Positions 58,490 through 64,000 of a stretch of 64,000 nt of DNA are shown here, piece by piece. The notes beneath the pieces were generated by a model, which worked only from the letters and a program-made list of their open reading frames with translations, made no database searches and was not told the origin of the DNA. The DNA is from Rhododendron vialii (lineage: Eukaryota; Streptophyta; Magnoliopsida; Ericales; Ericaceae). A program made the translations under genes and the position numbers. Within the stretch, counting starts at the first letter, position 1. The number at the start of each line of letters is the position of its first letter. Where the stretch lies: NCBI RefSeq assembly GCF_030253575.1, contig NC_080561.1, positions 523,501 through 587,500 of the forward strand. The letters are read 5' to 3'.

Positions 58490-58840
58490 AAATTTATGGA
58501 AATAGTCTTTCTAGTTTCATTCGAGTCTCATTTTTATCCTCAAAGTCTCAATTACAACTCTTTTGACCTTCAAGTTTAATTTTCGTACCAAGTTGATCCA
58601 ATTGTCAGCCAAACTGAACAAAAAAAATCAAATTGAAGGCAGACGTTATCAATTGGACCAACCTGCAACGTCCAAACTGCCATCAAACTGATTTTTTTGT
58701 CCAATTTGGCTGACAAGTTATCAATTGTACCAATTCAATACGAAAATCAAACTTGAAGATCAAAAAAATTATAATTGATACTTACAGGATGAAAATGAGA
58801 CTTAGATGAAACTATGAGAACCATTTACATAAATTTCCCT
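58490..58840. mobile_element. Foldback element with ~150-bp inverted repeats
   Basis: GGAAATTTATGGAAATAGTC at the left pairs with the reverse complement of the right end (GGAAATTTATGTAAATGGTT). Pairing continues through GAGTCTCATTTTTATCCT and CTTCAAGTTTAATTTTCGTA towards a centre near 58665. It is non-coding. No clear target duplication is seen. Confidence 0.82.
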
Positions 58841-58867
58841 TTTATAAAAGCTTTTCGTCAAGCAAGG

Positions 58868-59212
58868 TCTTCTCTACGCCTTTGTGCCGACGAATTTTCT
58901 AGTTGTTAAATTTTACTGTAAATCATAAAAAAAAATTATACTATTTTATCCATCTCTATTTAATTGTCCATTACAATTTTATGTGTATTTTTAACGGTTT
59001 ATATCTCTCACTGTTTATTGCTAAAAATATACAATATAAATTTTATTTGATAGATCTCAATTTTTTCTATAAGTCAATGATTTTGAAAACATAATATACG
59101 TCGAGAGATATAAGCTGTTGAAAATGCACACAAAATCGTAGTGAACAATTAAATAGGGACGGAGGGAGTACAATTAACGGTTAGAAAATTCTTCGGCACA
59201 GAGGTTTTCTAA
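58868..59212. mobile_element. Outer inverted-repeat element carrying a nested Stowaway
   Basis: CTTTGTGCCGACGAATTTTC at the left pairs with the reverse complement of the right part (CTCTGTGCCGAAGAATTTTC). These repeats lie outside the Stowaway-type element and so define an older host element. Ends are approximate. Confidence 0.65.
58941..59168. mobile_element. Stowaway-type (Tc1/Mariner) MITE
   Basis: The right end GGGACGGAGGGAG is the usual Stowaway terminus. The left end CTATTTTATCCATCTCTATT is a diverged form of it. TA flanks both sides. The arms (TTTAATTGTCCATTACAATT and its partner near 59130) pair over about 90 bp. Confidence 0.82.
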
Positions 59213-59275
59213 ACAGAAGAAATCGAACCCCTTTTTTATCACGGCATAGCTGAGTCCTAATTTGAGCTAGGTGCA

Positions 59276-61200
59276 TGTAACGATCCGGATTTTTTTTTTT
59301 TTTTGCTCTATTTTTTTTTATACAAATTTATATTGTTAAATTCTTAATTCAGTAACTAATTAGATTGAATTATTAATTTTACATTATTATGTGTATAATT
59401 GATATTATTTTCACCCTTATATAGGATATATATTTATACTTTAGATATACAAGTATTTATACTCATCTCTTATCTTATCTAACCAAAATTCTATCAAAAT
59501 CAATCTTCCACCCCTCTTCAAATTCTCCTTAAACTATATCTCTCTCTCCTTCCGCATTCCACCACCTCCAAACTTATCCCCAAATCCCCACTTCTCTCTC
59601 ACAATACAACACTCCTAGTCCACTACATAAACAGAAACAAGAAAAGAGGGATCACACCCTTTTAATTTTCGTCCATATCACGTCCCTCTGTTCACGGCCT
59701 GTTTCTTCCTAGTTGCTATCGTTTTTAGGCCTAAGTTTCTTCACGAATGTTGTAGAGGGCACCGAGAGCTTCGATTCCGACCCAAGAATCACCCAAAACG
59801 GTTAAGGATTGATAGAGTTATCGCTGTCCAAAGATCAGTGAAATTCTCGGATTTTTGTTTCCAGACAGCAAACAGGACTTATGAAAACCCCCACTTTTCT
59901 CCTAGTTCGAATGGTTTTCGGGCTTCGACTTCTTCACAAAAGTTGTAGAGCGTTTCAAGATCTTCGCGGTAGACACAAGAATTGTCTAAAACAGCAGAGG
60001 TTTGGTCAAGTTATTCCAGTCCAAAGTTGCTGCTAGAATACCGATTTTTTGCCGCCAAACGAAAACCCACCGAACTCTACCAATTCGTTTTGTCCGGATT
60101 AAAGGTATTATAATCCCTCCCCTGCCTTCTCTAAGTATATTAAGGTACTATGATGTTAGTTTTTATGATTAGAATCGAAATTGAAATCGAATGAATAAAA
60201 CCCAGTTTCTCGGAGAATGCACTGTTCATTGTTCATGGGCGTGAACACTGTTCACGTTTTGGGTTACTGTTCATACCCGTTGGAAGTAAAAAATGGCAAA
60301 ATTATTACACTTATCCCCCTGCTCTTTTGATTGTAATGTTTCGGCCCAGATATTAAAATTTGGGCGCCGCTATTCGCAGCCTTCTATTTACTCCCGTATC
60401 CCACTAAATTTCGGTAAATGATTGTTGAAAATCATAAATAACATTTCGGTAAATTGCTGTTGAAAACAAGATTATATTTCGGTAACTACATGTCGAAAAT
60501 AAATTCAATTTTCGGTAAACAACTACCGAACATGCATTTTCGGTAAACATCTGTTGAAAAAAATATTATATTTCGGTAATTGGACGCTGAAAATATATCT
60601 CAATTTCAATAACTAACTGTCGAGTATAATTGGAAATTTTTAACGGGCTATGGGAGTAAATAGAGGGCTGCGAATAGCAGCGCCCTAAAATTTTGAGTGG
60701 TTATCTTATTGCAGTTGAGCCCTAAAGTCATTAGAGTCTATAGTTAGGCCCAATGAAATGTTTTATTTAATTGAACAACGGTTTTATAATAGTAATTATA
60801 AATGATAAACATTTTACGATAATGTTACCGTACTAAGTACAATAGATCTTTTTTTTTTTAAACAAATTTTATTATTATTATTACTAATAAGGATTTTCGC
60901 TAATAAAAAAAAATTTACTTCTTGGTCATACGAGATTAAGGGCAACGGCCCGCTCATAAAAAGATACGTGATTGCCTCGTTTGTTATTTGTTTCAATTAT
61001 TATTTTGATTATTTTTATATTGCTCTAATTCTTGAATTGATATGCTAGATTGAACTCTAAAGACATGGAGGGGTATGCGAATAGAATTCATCTAGACGAT
61101 GTTAGGTAATTGATGAATTGGAAAGTTTTTCTTTCTAGAGATTGCCTGCAGGCGTGATTTTGAGATGTGATGAGATTTGTGATGAGATTGGAACTGGCGG
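59276..61200 (+). mobile_element. LTR retrotransposon fossil (Gypsy, Tekay/chromovirus-like LTR), interrupted by a MITE
   Basis: TGTAACGATCCGGATTTT is a typical Gypsy LTR start. A TATATAGGATATATA box lies near 59430. A diverged ~190-bp repeat (about 59725-59890 and 59915-60075), with TTCTTCACGAATGTTGTAGA in the first unit, is part of the LTR. The MITE at 60362 splits it. The right end is not clear; no matching duplication was found, so it may be a fragment. Confidence 0.65.
60362..60685 (+). mobile_element. MITE with TTTCGGTAA internal repeats, copy 2, 8-bp TSD
   Basis: The ends GGGCGCCGCTATTCGC and GCGAATAGCAGCGCCC are inverted repeats. A perfect 8-bp duplication TAAAATTT flanks it (60354-60361 and 60686-60693). 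TTTCGGTAA-type words occur at least six times. It has inserted into an older LTR fragment. The reverse complement aligns along its length with copy 1 (58207-58477). Confidence 0.9.
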
Positions 61201-61387
61201 GAGTCCAGTGATGATTGTGAAGTTATTTGTAAAGTGGTATATAAGATAGGCGAACCCTATTACCATTAAAAAATATTTATTACCGATAATAGTTTAAAAA
61301 CATATTTCAACCATTGATTACCGAAACAGGCAGAATGTGATTGTGCGACACCGTAAATACCTTATTTACGGAGCCTGCGTGAATAAA

Positions 61388-61457
61388 TCGATCTCATATC
61401 ATAAATGTTGGACCAATAACTGTCTCGATCTCATATCATAAATGTTGGACCAATAAC
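61388..61457. repeat. Tandem duplication, 37-bp period
   Basis: Two copies of TCGATCTCATATCATAAATG followed by TTGGACCAATAAC lie 37 bp apart and are identical over 33 bp. Confidence 0.88.
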
Positions 61458-61745
61458 CATGACCCACTGCCGGCTTGGACTTCGAAGTTCGTAGCCGTTG
61501 CTACTTCAAAGTTCAACCAACGAATAAGGACAGGATGTATGACTAGTATTTAATACTCCTACTACTATAATTATCAAAAATATGTGCCCAAAACATCACC
61601 CGATGTTGTTTCCTCAGATTTTAAAATAGCAAAATTGGACTTTGAAACATGATCAATCCTACCAGTCCACTTAGCCTTTGAGTGATGTAAACAATAGTAT
61701 TGTTAAGGAAATACAATCTCATTTTGTTTGGGTATAAAATTGCCG

Positions 61746-61965
61746 CCTTGTTCGTTTCTAAGTTTAGAAAAGTTTTTGTTTTGTTTTTGTAATTATTATC
61801 CTATTTTTCTCTCCAATTATTACTACCATATTTCTTCAATTATTATTCTCATTTCTCTCTCTATCTCTCTCCACTCATTATCCCTCCCTCCCTCTAATCA
61901 TTATCTTATTTCTCTCTTCACCCACTACCAAAACTAAAATACCCAAAACTACCAAATGAACAAAG
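61746..61965. mobile_element. MITE-like element with CT-rich interior
   Basis: CCTTGTTCGTTTCTAAGTTT at the left pairs with the reverse complement of the right end (CTTTGTTCATTTGGTAGTTT). The interior is made of ATTATT and CTCTCT words. No clear duplication was found. Confidence 0.65.
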
Positions 61966-63413
61966 TATAACATTGAGACATCTCAACTTAGGAGTTCCAA
62001 CTTTGGGGTCGGATATAAAATATCTACGGGCATAACCAAAGACCCTTCGCTTAGGCTCCTAATCATCGTTCTGCACTCGCGCTCTCAATTCTCACTTGTG
62101 AATTTTAGTGGTTTATAATATTTTTAAAAGACACTTTTACGCTCGTGCATCACATTATGTGACTTTAGAGCATAACTTCTATTCGAGTGGTGTAAAGAGT
62201 CAAGAGTGGCTTTAGTTATGTACTGTAAATGCTTAGCGTGCCTTTAATATGGTCCGATAACGTATCCGTAAACGAAGGACTCCTCTAGTGACACGCCTAG
62301 AGAAGAACGTCGTCCCGAATTCCCATTTTGCCGAGGAATTCCCTTTTGTTCAGCGAAAAAGTAGGTGCCCAACATAAGTTGATACCCTTCCAATTAGTCG
62401 AAGTACGCGCAAGCTGACTCGAACATCCGATTATAAAAGAAATACTCTTCCATCACTTAATCTTTCAAAATTTATAGAGTGGTACAGAGAATGGTGTAGA
62501 CATGTGGGTAACTTTCAATTGCGAAAAGCCTAAGCACAATCGAAACAAAGTGATCTAATCCAAACGAATAATGACAGAATGTTGAAGAATATAGCCTGTC
62601 ATAATTTGAAATTTTTAGTGGTCAACAAGAAGATGATTTTTGAGGAAAAAAGTAGGTAAGATTCAGAAAATCCCAGCAAACAGCCAAATTTCTTTCTCCT
62701 ATGTCACTGAAAGTTGGTGAGTAATTGACAGCCAAAGTTCACCTGGAAAGAAAACATTTTGCAAGTCCAATAACGAATATTCAATGATCAATGTTTCTTT
62801 CATTCATCGAGAAAGAGAGACTCTTCGGTTCCACAAGGATTAATACGATCACGTAATATATAAGAATAAGAAAAGGGAGCTATGGAAAGTAAACCTGACT
62901 GGAGAGATTTTTATAGCCATCGCCACAAAATATTAATCAATATGTAACACCATACGGTACAGATATTGGAAAAGCAGAAACAACTCAACAAGTCAAGCCA
63001 GCAGGGCTTAATTTTCGGCTGCCTGAGATGTATCTTTAGCTACTAATCTGCACGAGCTATTTCTTCCTCGAAAATTCTCTGTATGTCAAATATTCCCCCC
63101 TCTTTTGCTGCCCTAAGCAGTAACATATGGTGCAGAATGAAGAATAGGTAAAAGAATACAGCTAACTTACATTCACCAGAGTACCTTAGGATGACGGTGT
63201 AAAGAACTAGGGTTGATACCTGATTACAGCAGCGTCAACGCAATCAAATTTGGTACACAAGCTCCAATAGCAACTCCGTCAGTTGACACCTACTCTTCTA
63301 TCCCCCTTGATCCTCCACATGGGTATCGCATTTGTCTGCTTTTTTATACCAAGCCATGAAAATTCTAGCCGTATGGTAAATAGAAATCTTCACTCAACAC
63401 CAGTTTTATTGGA
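61966..63413. other. Intergenic DNA and TBL 3' region
   Basis: A short SINE tail lies at about 62385-62440 (ATTAGTCGAAGTACGCGCAA). The part next to 63413 is the 3' UTR of the minus-strand TBL gene. Nothing else is recognised. Confidence 0.4.
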
Positions 63414-64000
63414 CTAAACTTGCGCAAAAAGGATTTCATTCCATGTATCCGGAACTCCAGGTAAGCACCAATGCAAACAATCCTGCATGCCCGGAGTGGC
63501 CCTAATGCTGTACCTCGATATATGACCCTCGTCTCTCAGCTGAGATAAAGCTGTTATGTCCGTAAGGGTAACCTTTGTTCCCTTCACCGCCCCAGCAGCA
63601 ACAGGATCACTAGACTCATCTTGTAAAACTTCCTGAAGGGATGGGGTAGTATTGTCACAAGTACCCCCAGTATTCCAATCCCCATTGAAGAAATGCCTTG
63701 GGGAGATAGTCCGGTAAAATGCTTTCAACCCTGGATATTTTAAAAGCTCTGAGTCCACCCAGTGGACTATACTGTAAATTGTGAAATTTTTTGCACCTCC
63801 AATATCTGCAATTTTTCTGTCAATGTTAGGAACACCCCCCACATGCATGACCCATCGGTTTGCCGTAAACTTCCCTCTGTTCCAATGATGTCCTGTATTG
63901 AGAACCAAGACGTTAAATTTGGGAAGAAAACGCCGCAAAAATGCCGGCGGCCTATCAAGGTGCATGGCATAATCTGTTAAACGGTTGGTGATGTCAAGTG
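63414..64000 (-). CDS. Trichome birefringence-like (TBL, DUF231) O-acetyltransferase, C-terminal part
   Basis: TBL proteins are Golgi membrane enzymes that transfer acetyl groups to cell-wall polysaccharides. The open frame runs from the window edge (64000) to a stop at 63414-63416. It includes [12 protein letters not shown] and ends with the family's catalytic D-x-x-H box, here [18 protein letters not shown]. The reading frame continues upstream of the first Met (63965) as [11 protein letters not shown], so the gene begins outside the window; the N-terminal membrane anchor and GDS box are not seen. The polysaccharide substrate cannot be told from this part. Confidence 0.92.
   Translation of the reverse strand, partial: LDITNRLTDYAMHLDRPPAFLRRFLPKFNVLVLNTGHHWNRGKFTANRWVMHVGGVPNIDRKIADIGGAKNFTIYSIVHWVDSELLKYPGLKAFYRTISPRHFFNGDWNTGGTCDNTTPSLQEVLQDESSDPVAAGAVKGTKVTLTDITALSQLRDEGHISRYSIRATPGMQDCLHWCLPGVPDTWNEILFAQV

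Noticed and set aside
1-64000. tRNA, rRNA, CRISPR or bacterial-style operons
   Set aside because: Only tRNA-like SINE heads are seen, none folding as a complete tRNA by eye; all genes are intron-bearing nuclear plant genes.

Overview
This is nuclear DNA from a flowering plant, most likely a core eudicot. It has spliced genes with GT-AG introns, plant-only families (LHCI antenna, pollen receptor-like kinase, LAZY/IGT, LAZ1/DUF300, TBL O-acetyltransferase), AT-rich intergenic DNA, and many plant mobile elements (hAT, PIF/Harbinger, Stowaway, TRIM, solo LTRs, L1 LINE, tRNA-derived SINEs). I cannot fix the species.

Nine genes or gene remnants are supported at exon level. They are an LHCA6-type C-terminus (1-555, +, cut by the window edge); a pollen receptor-like kinase (1978-4306, +); COQ9 (7355-12354, +, 6 exons); a divergent actin with a frameshift (13276-15027, +); a DUF985 cupin (16403-18726, +, 3 exons); LSM1 (19110-20160, -, 5 exons); a LAZY3/DRO1-like IGT gene (23365-26534, -, 5 coding exons including a 6-nt first one); a LAZ1/DUF300 membrane protein (33191-41329, +, 8 exons); and an inter-alpha-trypsin-inhibitor heavy-chain-like VWFA protein (46768-58004, -, 13 exons). 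A TBL-family C-terminus (63414-64000, -) is cut by the right edge. For every complete gene the exon phases close exactly, and lengths such as 128 aa for LSM1 and 754 aa for the VWFA protein fit their families.

From memory, the series LHCA6 - COQ9 - cupin - LSM1 - LAZY3 - VWFA protein matches Arabidopsis At1g19150 to At1g19110. This looks like an old conserved syntenic block. The PRK, actin and LAZ1 genes sit between its members.

Most of the rest is mobile DNA. Many elements have readable target-site duplications (TSDs): an 849-bp hAT MITE (5612-6460), a 1275-bp solo LTR in COQ9 intron 1, two SINEs, a solo LTR inside a hAT inside a LAZ1 intron, a TRIM in the next LAZ1 intron, a tandem TRIM upstream of LAZ1, a 5'-truncated L1 in VWFA-gene intron 1, and a nested MITE/foldback/LTR cluster at 58.2-61.2 kb. 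A 214-bp near-perfect palindrome lies inside a LAZY3 intron. The genes serve unrelated jobs (photosynthesis, quinone synthesis, mRNA decay, gravitropism, wall acetylation), so they are neighbours by ancestry and not a pathway cluster. I see no clear undescribed multi-gene system. The most notable items are the LAZY3 micro-exons with an intronic hairpin, the frameshifted actin, the cysteine-rich tail of the VWFA protein and the nested insertions.
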